Assembly: GCA_902783435.1 (NCBI GenBank)
Contig: CACZQV010000004.1
Span: 1-26,911, forward strand
Direction: 5' to 3'
Source of the DNA: an uncultured Erysipelotrichaceae bacterium
Lineage (GTDB): Bacteria; Bacillota_I; Bacilli_A; RF39; UBA660
Length of the DNA stretch: 26,911 bases
Part shown: positions 15,571 to 23,138 of the stretch, one piece after another
Numbering within the stretch: position 1 is the stretch's first letter
Layout: each line of letters opens with the position of its first letter
The notes under the pieces: generated by a model
Seen by the model: only the letters and a program-made list of their open reading frames with translations
The model's database searches: none
What the model was told of the DNA's origin: nothing
Made by a program: the position numbers and the translations under genes

Positions 15571-16274
15571 TATTTTTCTAACTCCATAAATACTTTTTCT
15601 AGAGATTTATCGCCTTTAATTTCTTTCATACTACCACTTTTTACTAATTTACCACTTTTTATAATTGCTACTCTAGAACATAGTTTTTCTGCAACATCTA
15701 AGATATGCGTTGAATAAAATACTATTTTACCTTCTTTTGTCATTTCATTTAACACTTCTTTAATATCATATACTGCTTTAGGATCTAATCCTACAAATGG
15801 TTCATCCATTATAAGTATTTCTGGATTATGTGATAAAGCAGAAATTAATACTATTTTTTGTTTCATACCATGAGAATAACTATCAATAGTATCATTTAAT
15901 TTATCTTCCATTTCAAATAATTTTGCATATTTTTTAATATTTTCTTCTCTTATATCAGTAGGTGTTTCATACATATCACATATAAAATTAATATAGTCAA
16001 TTGCTTTCATATGTTCATATGTTTCAGGATTATCTGGAACAAATGCCATTTTCTTTTTACATTCTACTGGATTATCTTTAATAGATATTCCATCTATTAA
16101 TATGTCTCCTTCATCAAAATCATGTATTCCCACAATTGATTTAATTAAAGTAGTTTTACCTGCACCATTGTGTCCAATGAATGCGAAAATATCACCATCT
16201 TCTACTTTAAAACTTACATTATCAACCGCTTTCTTATTTCCATATTTTTTAGTTACATTTTTAATTTCTATCAT
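15570..16274 (-). CDS. ABC-2 exporter ATPase
   Basis: 234 aa. Walker A GHNGAGKTT (34-42), signature SHGMK (134-138), Walker B LIMDEP (154-159) and switch His190 (STH) are intact. The Gln of the Q-loop is replaced in the MAFVPDNPETYEHM region, as in other CcmA/EcsA/YtrB-like ATPases. It powers the 541-aa permease encoded directly downstream. It is the first gene of a five-gene operon, with SD AAGGAGAG and an extended -10 promoter at 16296-16301 placed directly after an orphan terminator. Confidence 0.95.
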   Translation of the reverse strand: MIEIKNVTKKYGNKKAVDNVSFKVEDGDIFAFIGHNGAGKTTLIKSIVGIHDFDEGDILIDGISIKDNPVECKKKMAFVPDNPETYEHMKAIDYINFICDMYETPTDIREENIKKYAKLFEMEDKLNDTIDSYSHGMKQKIVLISALSHNPEILIMDEPFVGLDPKAVYDIKEVLNEMTKEGKIVFYSTHILDVAEKLCSRVAIIKSGKLVKSGSMKEIKGDKSLEKVFMELEK

Positions 16275-16295
16275 AATTCTCTCCTTACAAAAAAT

Positions 16296-16332
16296 ATTAT
16301 AACATAAAAAAGACTAGAATAATCTAGTCTTT
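16296..16332 (-). promoter_or_regulatory. Fused orphan terminator and promoter of the ABC-2 operon
   Basis: A 10-bp perfect stem (AAAGACTAGA-type arms, core at 16311-16318 and 16323-16330, 4-base loop) is followed by TTTTTT and then ATG-T-TATAAT, an extended -10 with hexamer 16296-16301. No open reading frame ends at this terminator, so it must stop either a non-coding transcript from 16333-16613 or read-through from further right. It could also act as an attenuator of the ABC genes, but no anti-terminator pairing was found. Confidence 0.78.
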
Positions 16333-16613
16333 ATATCATTTACTCAGTTCTTACCTCCTGTGTATAATTTTTAAGCCGTTAAAATTTTAAAATAAGGAAA
16401 TACTTATTAGTATAAAGTCGAGAGTTCGAGTGTCGTTATTATTTTTAGAGGTTTGTATAATATTTCCTTATTAATAAATATCTATATTCATTATTAAATT
16501 ATTTCGTATATTATTTTTTTCTTTTCTTTTTCTTTTATCGCCTCCTTATGTTATACATTGTAGATTATTAATATGAATTTAAATTGATAGATATGTGAAA
16601 ATTTTGTGAAAAT
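16333..16613 (-). ncRNA. Candidate structured non-coding RNA (280-nt gene-free stretch)
   Basis: No open reading frame of useful length with a start codon exists on either strand. On the minus strand the stretch contains a 12-bp perfect inverted repeat AATAAGGAAATA / TATTTCCTTATT (16461-16472 and 16391-16402) around 58 nt, which includes an unusually GC-rich core for this window (CGACACTCGAACTCTCGAC). Two strong Shine-Dalgarno sequences, AAGGAGG (16541-16547) and AGGAGG (16354-16359), are not followed by start codons at a normal distance. It ends in the orphan terminator at 16305-16332. I see no clear promoter on the right, and no match to tmRNA, RNase P, SRP RNA or T-box motifs. Alternatives are a decayed gene or a cis-acting leader of the ABC genes. 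Confidence 0.35.
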
Positions 16614-16639
16614 AAAAAACTAGAATTATCTAGTCTTTT
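16614..16639 (-). terminator. Intrinsic terminator of the XRE operon (GACTAG family)
   Basis: The minus strand reads AAAAGACTAGA, TAAT, TCTAGTTTTTT. The TAA stop of the 16626 gene is the loop, so the 5' arm encodes the last residues Lys-Thr-Arg. One mismatch interrupts the outer stem. Confidence 0.8.
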
Positions 16640-17156
16640 GTTTTTCTTTATTTATTTTCTTATTTTCTAAAGTAGCTTTATACATCATAATAAAATCATC
16701 TTGTAGATTAGTTTTTGTTTCAATATTCTTTGCATATTGTCCATTACCTAAAGGAGAGAATGCTATTACTACTCCACGACTTATATTATTTTTTTCAAAA
16801 TATGGATTATTATAACTAATTATAAAATTATCTCCCATTTTCTTTATACTAAGACGTGGTGTTTCGTCTAATCCAAATAAATCCATTGAATCTGATAACC
16901 ATACAAATTCATCATCAGTCTTTTTATTATATTTAGAATTATCACCTTCAAATACATATGATTGATTCATAAACCATTCTAAGTTACTATAGAACACTTC
17001 ATTTTCTTCTCTTGATATAATTAATGGTTCTTCTTCTGTAATATCTTTTGAAAAAGCCCATACTAAATAACTAGGTGGACAACTCATAGTTGAAACTCTT
17101 CCTCTGTTATCTTTTATCATATCTATTCCAATATCATTAAATTTTAGTGTAATCAT
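16626..17156 (-). CDS. Unknown 176-aa protein, partner of an XRE regulator
   Basis: I do not recognise this protein. It is acidic, has no membrane segment, and looks like a soluble mixed alpha/beta domain (about 1-165) with Trp/Tyr/Phe-rich strands such as YLVWAF, EFVWL and NFIISYNNPYF. No catalytic motif (for example HExxH) is seen. Its last residues KEKQKTR come from the terminator stem. It starts 19 nt after the XRE gene with SD AAGGAG, so the two form an operon. A regulator-plus-small-protein pair could be a toxin-antitoxin or a sensory pair, but nothing in the sequence shows toxicity. Confidence 0.8.
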   Translation of the reverse strand: MITLKFNDIGIDMIKDNRGRVSTMSCPPSYLVWAFSKDITEEEPLIISREENEVFYSNLEWFMNQSYVFEGDNSKYNKKTDDEFVWLSDSMDLFGLDETPRLSIKKMGDNFIISYNNPYFEKNNISRGVVIAFSPLGNGQYAKNIETKTNLQDDFIMMYKATLENKKINKEKQKTR

Positions 17157-17175
17157 TTTATTTCTCCTTAATAAT

Positions 17176-17667
17176 CTAGTTTTTTGTTTTTTCTTTATTT
17201 TTTGATCTATGCACTAATTCAGGATTTATTGTAGTTAAAGCTCTTAACAATGCTTTTGAATATTTATTTTTCTCATCTATATCTTGTCTTAATACTCTAT
17301 TTATATATTTTTCTAATTTTACATAGTCAGTATATTCTATATTAAAAGTAGCTAACATAGTTGTAAGAAAGCTATCTGATATTTGTCTATCACCACATTC
17401 AATAGAATATATATAAGATGGTGAGAAATTTAAAAGTGCTGCTAATTCGTGGATTGTTAAATTTTTTGCTATTCTCATTAATCTTGTAGGTGAAAAATCT
17501 AACATTGTATATTCTTTTAATACTACTTCATCTTTGGATTTTTGTAATTTTACTAATTTTTGTTTATTACTTTTAGTTAATAAATAATCAATATAATCTA
17601 AAGCTTTACTTTTGTTTTCTGAATTTAATTGTGAAAATTTCTTTTCAAGTTCATTTTTATTTGCCAT
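17176..17667 (-). CDS. XRE-family HTH regulator
   Basis: 163 aa. An N-terminal helical segment (about 5-45, with NSENKSKALDYIDYLL) resembles the oligomerisation helices of small phage-repressor-like proteins. A helix-turn-helix of the XRE/Cro type is at about 62-112 (MRIAKNLTIHELAALLN, then SPSYIYSIECGDRQIS). The C-terminal 50 residues are helical and basic, ending KEKTKN. Its promoter is TTGAAT-17-TATAAT with an extended -10 (17692-17720), SD AAGGGGG. A DNA-binding regulator that may repress its own operon, though no operator palindrome stands out. Confidence 0.88.
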   Translation of the reverse strand: MANKNELEKKFSQLNSENKSKALDYIDYLLTKSNKQKLVKLQKSKDEVVLKEYTMLDFSPTRLMRIAKNLTIHELAALLNFSPSYIYSIECGDRQISDSFLTTMLATFNIEYTDYVKLEKYINRVLRQDIDEKNKYSKALLRALTTINPELVHRSKNKEKTKN

Positions 17668-17691
17668 ATTATCCCCCTTAAATTGTGCTAT

Positions 17692-17720
17692 ATTATATCA
17701 CTTATCTTAATTTTATTCAA
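17692..17720 (-). promoter_or_regulatory. Promoter of the XRE operon
   Basis: TTGAAT (17715-17720), 17-bp spacer, TATAAT (17692-17697), with TG one base before the -10. No hairpin terminator is seen between the sigma-like gene and this promoter, so read-through from the right is possible. Confidence 0.82.
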
Positions 17721-17732
17721 TAAATACTTTAA

Positions 17733-18638
17733 TTAGTCTTTTCTATATTTATTAAATCTATTATCTTTTCTTAATTTATTTAATACTCTTCTTTTAGCGT
17801 TTACTACTTCTTTTGGTTCTACACCTATATAATCACTAATTTCATTGGTATTTAAACCCGGATATCCATAATCATCATATGATAACCTCATAACCATTTT
17901 CTCTAAGTATGATAATTCTTCTAATGCTTCATCATAGTCACTCATAAATTCTTCTTGTGATTGATTTTTTATATAATCTACATCATAGCTATCATTTTTT
18001 ATCATTTCATAAATATATGATTGTTTTGTAGGTATTTCTTTGTCATAATCAAGTTTTAAAATATCTTCCTTAAATATATCATGTCTTTTTATTCGTTCAT
18101 CGGCTGCGCGTACAGTAATATGTTCCCATCTAGCTATATATTCACTTAGATTATTTTTTATACTTTTATGTACATATGATCTAAAACATGGTTTTGTAGA
18201 ATAATGCATACAATATTTGGCTGATTTAATTAATGAATCAACACATATATTATATAATTTTTCCATTGATATCTTTCTATCTAAATCTTCATACCAATAT
18301 CTTGTATTTTCAAATACTACATCCATACAACCTTCTACTACTCTAGATTGTGATTCCTCTGATAATTGTTTTCTCTTAGGCATATTTTCACTAATTCTTT
18401 TATTGTCTTCTACTATTTCTTTTTCTATTTGATCTGCTTTTTCTGCTTCACCAAATATTCGTAGTAGTAATTGTTTTCCAGGATCAAACTTCTTTCTAGT
18501 TTTTAAATGTTCCTCTACTTCTTTTTCATATTCTTCTACAGTAACTCCTTCTTGTACATATATAGCCATTATTTCTTCATCAGTTAAACGAAAGGAGTTC
18601 TTTTTCCAGTCTCTTTCTATTTCATCTAAATCAAACAT
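17733..18638 (-). CDS. Divergent sigma-70-like factor
   Basis: 301 aa. The C-terminal region (about 235-292) reads as a sigma region 4: ELSYLEKMVMRLSY then an HTH with LNTNEISDYIG and VVNAKRRVLNKLRK. The middle (about 97-172) has the helix pattern of sigma region 2, with KLYNICVDSLIKSAKYCM and FRSYVHKSIKNNLSEYI at the positions of the DLIQEG and FSTYA-WWIRQ helices, though the usual aromatic DNA-melting residues are poorly kept. The N-terminal 95 residues are acidic and helical. It begins 1 nt after the stop of the 18640 gene, so the two are coupled. It could be a specialised sigma factor or a phage/mobile-type positive regulator. The final codons again carry the AAAAGACTAA tail but no hairpin follows. 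Confidence 0.7.
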   Translation of the reverse strand: MFDLDEIERDWKKNSFRLTDEEIMAIYVQEGVTVEEYEKEVEEHLKTRKKFDPGKQLLLRIFGEAEKADQIEKEIVEDNKRISENMPKRKQLSEESQSRVVEGCMDVVFENTRYWYEDLDRKISMEKLYNICVDSLIKSAKYCMHYSTKPCFRSYVHKSIKNNLSEYIARWEHITVRAADERIKRHDIFKEDILKLDYDKEIPTKQSYIYEMIKNDSYDVDYIKNQSQEEFMSDYDEALEELSYLEKMVMRLSYDDYGYPGLNTNEISDYIGVEPKEVVNAKRRVLNKLRKDNRFNKYRKD

Positions 18639-18639
18639 A

Positions 18640-19329
18640 TTAAATACTCCATTTTTGAATATTTTTTATTCTTTCATATTTATTCTTATTCTTAGTTTTA
18701 ATTTTAGCGTCTTCTTCATAAGTAGCGCTAGTAACTTCATATATAGCTTTATTTTCTCCAATTAATTTTACAATTCTTGGTTCTTCTTCTTTTTTACCAA
18801 AAACATATACACTTTTACTAAATTCATAGAATGCTTGAAGTATTGAATTAGTATTTTCAAAATCTAATTCTTCATCATATATATAATTATTTATTCTAGC
18901 TTCTCTTCTTTCATCTTCATCTGAATATTTATCTAGATATATTCCAAATCCACCACTATATTTACCATTAGTAAATCTGTCATCTTCTCGGCAATTTCCA
19001 ATGAAATCGTTTCTATCATTGAAACTGAAACATATTAGTCGTCGATATTGATTTCCTTCATGTTTATATATAATCTCATAACTTTGATGACCATCAAAGT
19101 TACATATTCTAGGTTCAGCATATAGTTCATAATTTGTTCCTGTTTGTAGATCTAATCTATTTAATTTATTAATTCTCCAACCTTTACCATTATCTAAGTA
19201 TAACCAGTCTCCATCAGCACCTAGTTTATCAAAATAATGTTCATAATTATGATATGAATAAATATCAATATATCTATCACTTTCTACTATAATATCTAGG
19301 TTTTCTTCATCTAATTGTATTACTTTCAT
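18640..19329 (-). CDS. Unknown 229-aa protein upstream of a sigma-like gene
   Basis: Not recognised. Soluble, Tyr/Asp/Asn-rich, mainly beta strands (residues 1-135) with repeated short motifs such as GDWLYLDNGKGWRI and GGFGIYLDKYSDEDERREARI, then a helical and basic end. No signal peptide or membrane segment. It is the first gene of a two-gene operon with the sigma-70-like protein, with its own promoter (19351-19378) and SD AAGGAGTGAC. Being coupled to a possible sigma factor, it is a candidate anti-sigma or cofactor, on context alone. Confidence 0.78.
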   Translation of the reverse strand: MKVIQLDEENLDIIVESDRYIDIYSYHNYEHYFDKLGADGDWLYLDNGKGWRINKLNRLDLQTGTNYELYAEPRICNFDGHQSYEIIYKHEGNQYRRLICFSFNDRNDFIGNCREDDRFTNGKYSGGFGIYLDKYSDEDERREARINNYIYDEELDFENTNSILQAFYEFSKSVYVFGKKEEEPRIVKLIGENKAIYEVTSATYEEDAKIKTKNKNKYERIKNIQKWSI

Positions 19330-19350
19330 AAAGTCACTCCTTAGCCATTT

Positions 19351-19378
19351 ATTATATCAGTTTTATGAGTGAATACAA
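19351..19378 (-). promoter_or_regulatory. Promoter of the sigma-like operon
   Basis: TTGTAT (19373-19378), 16-bp spacer, TATAAT (19351-19356), with TG one base before the -10. The -35 starts 2 bases after the A-run of the methyltransferase terminator. Confidence 0.72.
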
Positions 19379-19379
19379 G

Positions 19380-19405
19380 AAAAAAAGACTATTATTTAGT
19401 CTTTT
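19380..19405 (-). terminator. Terminator of the methyltransferase gene (GACTA family)
   Basis: A 9-bp perfect stem AAAAGACTA / TAGTCTTTT (arms 19397-19405 and 19383-19391) has a 5-base loop that contains the TAA stop (19392-19394). A T-run follows. The 5' arm encodes the final Lys-Gln-Lys-Thr-Lys. Confidence 0.88.
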
Positions 19406-20282
19406 GTTTTTGGGCTTTAACTATAATACTCATATTAGGGTATTCATATAAAGAACCATCCTCATTAATTATATTTATTTTACTTGCTAAGTATTTTTCA
19501 TATTCTTCTTTAGATTCAATAATTGTTTCTATTTTAAATCCTGTTTCTTTTAATAAATTTAACCATTCTTCTTTTGTTAGAATACCAAATCTTTCATTTA
19601 TTTCACGAGGATAACTTTCTTCTCCCCATGTATAAGTACATAAAAATTCTTTTAAAAATCCTTCAGATACTAAATATTTATTATCTTCTATTTCTAATAT
19701 TTTTGTATCAATATCTAATTTATCAAAACCTCTAAAGTCATTTTGAAATTTATATAACCATATACTTTCATTAGGATTTGTAAAGGTTATTATTCTTTTA
19801 TTATTTCTATCTTCTTTTGATGATAATAATCCATCTCTTATAATAACACTTCCATTATCTTCTAATAATTCATTACTCTTTATAAATGCTTCTTTAATTG
19901 GGACTTCTGTAAATCTTTTATTTAAATCACTATTATATGAGGATATTTCATGAAGTATTGAAGAAAATATAATTGTATCAAATTTAACATCTTTTAAATC
20001 CATAAAGTCCATATGATATAATTTCCAATTAGAATTAGCTTCTAGACTCTTTATAGCATCTATATTTAAATCAAGACCTGTAAGTGTGGCCTTTGGATTT
20101 TCTTCCTCTAATGCTTTTAACATTACTCCACTACCACATCCAACATCTAATATATTATTTGAATTTTTCGCAAGTAATGGAATTAATCCTTTAGTAGAAT
20201 ATTTCATACTTTCTGTCATTCTTTTTAAATATCTTTGATAGTTTTCTTTATTATTATTACTTAATTCTTCTAGTTTGTTCAT
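19392..20282 (-). CDS. SAM-dependent methyltransferase (class I)
   Basis: 296 aa. Motif I ILDVGCGSG (44-52) and the acidic residue of motif II (GLDLN, 69-73) form the SAM site; motif IV region FDTIIFSSILHEIS follows. The second half has extra strands and helices, including a region with CTYTWGEESYPREINERFG, probably for substrate. Methyl acceptor unknown; there is no clear tRNA, rRNA or quinone signature. It is a single gene with an extended -10 at 20310-20315 and SD AGAGGG, and its terminator overlaps its stop codon. Confidence 0.88.
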   Translation of the reverse strand: MNKLEELSNNNKENYQRYLKRMTESMKYSTKGLIPLLAKNSNNILDVGCGSGVMLKALEEENPKATLTGLDLNIDAIKSLEANSNWKLYHMDFMDLKDVKFDTIIFSSILHEISSYNSDLNKRFTEVPIKEAFIKSNELLEDNGSVIIRDGLLSSKEDRNNKRIITFTNPNESIWLYKFQNDFRGFDKLDIDTKILEIEDNKYLVSEGFLKEFLCTYTWGEESYPREINERFGILTKEEWLNLLKETGFKIETIIESKEEYEKYLASKINIINEDGSLYEYPNMSIIVKAQKQKTK

Positions 20283-20309
20283 TGTATCCCTCTTTTTCTC
20301 ATAATTTGT

Positions 20310-20318
20310 ATTATAACA
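20310..20318 (-). promoter_or_regulatory. Extended -10 of the methyltransferase gene
   Basis: TG-T-TATAAT, hexamer at 20310-20315, beginning directly after the stop codon of the helicase gene (20319-20321). No convincing -35 and no terminator hairpin are seen here, so read-through from the helicase gene is likely. Confidence 0.55.
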
Positions 20319-23138
20319 TTATTTTGTTTTCACTTTTACATGTTTATCTAATTCTGTCATAAATCCTTGATTTATTTCTTCTTTAGAAAGTAATGTAGTA
20401 GTATCATAATTTTCAAATGATGATAATAATATATTTTGAACGATAGTTCTTTTTCTTTTTAGATTTTTTGATGTAATATTTTCTTTCATTTGTTTTTCAC
20501 TTATTTCTAATGCCATCCAGTCCATACCAATTTGATTTAGTCTATTAATTCTGTCTCTAGAAATTTTATTTGTTCTATAGTTATATCTTTGTTGACTAAT
20601 CCAACGTCCTAATTTAAGTTCACCTTTATTATGATCTATTCCATTGTTTGTTTCAAAATGATAACCTATTTTTAAATCACCATAACATTCATAATATGCT
20701 TTTGCAAGTTCATACATTTTGTTCCATACATCATCTTTATAAGTTGCAGAAAATCTCATACCAATATCCAATAATAATTTATATCTATTTTCAGATAAAC
20801 GTCCAGCGTTATATTTTTCTCTTTGATCTTGAATCCATTTTCCTAGATTTTCTCCATTTTCATCATAATCATAACCGTTTGTTGTTTTAAAAGTTACAGT
20901 AACTTCTAAATTACCATGATGTTCATAATATGCTTTTGCTAAATTATACATATGATTTCCTTGAAGATATGATGGTTCATTTAAAAATATCATTTTAATT
21001 TCTAATAGTTTATTAATTTTTTCTTCAGGTAATTTGTTATTTTTATAATTTTGTCTTTGAGTACCTATCCAGGGACCTAGATTAATTCCATTTTCATCAT
21101 ATTCATATCCGTTTTTTGTTTTATACTTTAATGGTATTTTTAAATCACCATGATGTTCATAATATGTTTTTGCGAGATTATATTTAGCATTCCAAGATTC
21201 TTCATTATTTTTAGTGGTAAATCTCATACCTATTTCTTTTAATGCTTCTATTCTTTCTTCTGTTAACTTATATGAGTTTTGTCTTCCATTGTATGCCATA
21301 CGATTAGTGGCTATCCAACTACCTAAATTAATTCCGTTTTCATCATATTCATATCCGTTTTTTGTTTTATATGCTTCAGGAATATTTAAATTACCATGAT
21401 GTTCATAATATGCTTTTGCTAGATTATATTTAGCATTCCAAATTTTATCTCTATCCTTAACTTCAAAACGCATGCCTATTTTTTTTAATGCTTCTATTCT
21501 TTCTTCTGTTAACTTATATGAGTTTTGTCTTCCATTATATACATCACGAATTGTCCTAATCCAATTACCTAAATTTATTCCATTTTCATCATATTCATAA
21601 CCATTTGTTGTTTTAAAAGAACATGGTATTTCTAAATTACCATAATATTTGTAGTATTCTTTTGCTAAATTATATTTTTGTTCCCATGTGGATGTTAGTC
21701 TATACATAACATAATTTAGGGTTTCAAATAAATCTTGATTTTCTATTTCAATATCAAATGTTGCATCTTTTATTTTTATTTTTCTATGTGTTCCAGATCC
21801 TCTTGTTTGAATTTCTTTTATTCTGTCTTTTAAATTGTTTTCTAATTCTTTTATATATTCATAATTATTTGCTAAATCTATTACTACAGGAGCAATTATC
21901 TTTTCAATCATTTCTTCTTTGCTATTATTATCTTTTATTAGTATATTTTTTTCTTTACATATATTTATTAATTCTTCAATTGAATATTGTTCTAATTCTT
22001 TATATTTTTCTTTTGTGTCTCCACGTACTGAAAGTGCTCTACCTAATTGTTCAAAATACACTATATCAGATATTGTTTCCCTTCCCATAATAACTCCATC
22101 TATATTTGGAGCATGAATACCTTCATTGTATTGATTAATCGCAAACATTATTCTAAATTTATTATCTACATTTTTACCTTTTAAATCTACATCTCTATAA
22201 AAGGCTTCTCTATTCTTTTTACCAATTTCACCCATATCACTTGTAGATGTATAAACTACTATATCTTCTTCATTAATAAAGTCCTTTAACCATTCAATCG
22301 CTTGGCTTTTTATTGTTTCTATATCATTTTTTCCTTCTTCTGAGTTTGGTGGACAGAAGTAGATATATTTACCATCTTGTTTTAAATTTTTTTTGATTAT
22401 ATTTGATATACTTGGTGCTTCATGTATTCTTTTCTTAACATCTTTTAGAATTTTCATATATTCTTGATATTCTTTAGTGCTTACTCCTATTTGTTTTACT
22501 TTCTCTTCTAGCTTTGATTCAAGTTCAATTAAATTTGTATATGCACTTTTATATATTGGTTTAGGTAATATACCATCTATCATGGCATCACATAAGTCAT
22601 ATCTACTTTTTATTTTTTTGGAAAAAATTTCATTTGTTTCTGGATTTGCCATATCTCTTTCATAAGCTGTTCCTCTATCTCTTACTGTATAAGCTGTCAT
22701 TCCAAATACTTTCATGTTAGGGTGTGTTTCTATCATAGTATTAATTTTAGAACCCCATATAGGTGCTCCTATATGATGAAATTCATCTAGTATTAATAAA
22801 TCACAATTTATTTTAGATATTTCTTCTTCTGTTAATAATGTAAAACTTTGATATGTTCTAAACTTCAAATTAGGAAAGTCTCTTTTTAAGTCAAGATTAG
22901 GATTATCTTCAATAATTTTAATAATGTGTTCAATTATTCCTTTTGATGGAACTACATAGATTATTTTTTTATCTTTATTATCATACGCAAGTTGTAGAGA
23001 ATTATATGATTTACCAGTTCCTGTTGCATGGACAATTCCTACAATTTTTTCTCCTGACTCAAATGAAGATTTAACAAGATTATAACTATCTATGTTATGA
23101 TTATATAATCCTACTATTTGATATTCGTTGGTGTACAT
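20319..23138 (-). CDS. Superfamily 2 helicase with five helicase-associated (HA) repeats
   Basis: 939 aa from the ATG at 23138, which has GGAGG 7 nt upstream; a GTG-started reading to 23177 has no ribosome site. Walker A ATGTGKS (38-44), DEFHH (118-122), motif III MTAY (147-150) and motif VI QLGRALSVR (364-372) show an active-looking ATP-dependent nucleic acid motor. Residues 384-416 resemble a SAP helix-turn-helix. From 484 to 874 there are five HA repeats of about 80 residues (W..KYNLAKAYYEHHG..., G-Y-x-YDENG, LG-W), the PF03457 type. No nuclease or methylase domain is seen, nor such a gene next to it. Its job, such as DNA repair, defence or plasmid handling, is unknown. Confidence 0.92.
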   Translation of the reverse strand: MYTNEYQIVGLYNHNIDSYNLVKSSFESGEKIVGIVHATGTGKSYNSLQLAYDNKDKKIIYVVPSKGIIEHIIKIIEDNPNLDLKRDFPNLKFRTYQSFTLLTEEEISKINCDLLILDEFHHIGAPIWGSKINTMIETHPNMKVFGMTAYTVRDRGTAYERDMANPETNEIFSKKIKSRYDLCDAMIDGILPKPIYKSAYTNLIELESKLEEKVKQIGVSTKEYQEYMKILKDVKKRIHEAPSISNIIKKNLKQDGKYIYFCPPNSEEGKNDIETIKSQAIEWLKDFINEEDIVVYTSTSDMGEIGKKNREAFYRDVDLKGKNVDNKFRIMFAINQYNEGIHAPNIDGVIMGRETISDIVYFEQLGRALSVRGDTKEKYKELEQYSIEELINICKEKNILIKDNNSKEEMIEKIIAPVVIDLANNYEYIKELENNLKDRIKEIQTRGSGTHRKIKIKDATFDIEIENQDLFETLNYVMYRLTSTWEQKYNLAKEYYKYYGNLEIPCSFKTTNGYEYDENGINLGNWIRTIRDVYNGRQNSYKLTEERIEALKKIGMRFEVKDRDKIWNAKYNLAKAYYEHHGNLNIPEAYKTKNGYEYDENGINLGSWIATNRMAYNGRQNSYKLTEERIEALKEIGMRFTTKNNEESWNAKYNLAKTYYEHHGDLKIPLKYKTKNGYEYDENGINLGPWIGTQRQNYKNNKLPEEKINKLLEIKMIFLNEPSYLQGNHMYNLAKAYYEHHGNLEVTVTFKTTNGYDYDENGENLGKWIQDQREKYNAGRLSENRYKLLLDIGMRFSATYKDDVWNKMYELAKAYYECYGDLKIGYHFETNNGIDHNKGELKLGRWISQQRYNYRTNKISRDRINRLNQIGMDWMALEISEKQMKENITSKNLKRKRTIVQNILLSSFENYDTTTLLSKEEINQGFMTELDKHVKVKTK
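20517..21689 (-). repeat. Five HA-domain repeats, partly near-identical in DNA
   Basis: The repeat-coding region shows recent duplication. A 54-bp stretch at 21237-21290 is repeated exactly at 21483-21536 (246 bp, 82 codons apart), and a stretch of about 35 bp around 20907-20941 recurs 480 bp to the right, near 21387-21421. Repeats 1 and 2 are closest; repeat 5 is the most diverged. Confidence 0.85.

Noticed and set aside
16305..16332. Riboswitch or T-box upstream of the ABC-2 ATPase
   Set aside because: No known aptamer or T-box sequence is visible and no anti-terminator complementary to the GACTAGA arm was found; kept only as a general ncRNA or leader candidate.
16411..16440. tRNA T-arm-like sequence (GAGAGTTCGAGTGTC) on the plus strand
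   Set aside because: C61 pairing is missing and no acceptor, D or anticodon arms are found around it.
16534..16557. Seven-codon minus-strand ORF (MYNIRRR) that contains the AAGGAGG site
   Set aside because: It looked like an Arg-codon leader peptide, but AGG-AGG is the ribosome site itself and nothing upstream would initiate it.
20517..21689. Regular spaced repeats that might be a CRISPR array
   Set aside because: Spacing is about 246 bp, the units are in frame and code for HA domains; no short repeat-spacer pattern exists anywhere in the window.
21758..22090. Plus-strand frames of 110 and 65 aa inside the helicase gene
   Set aside because: Phe/Leu/Tyr-rich antisense of Lys/Glu-rich helicase codons; no initiation signals.
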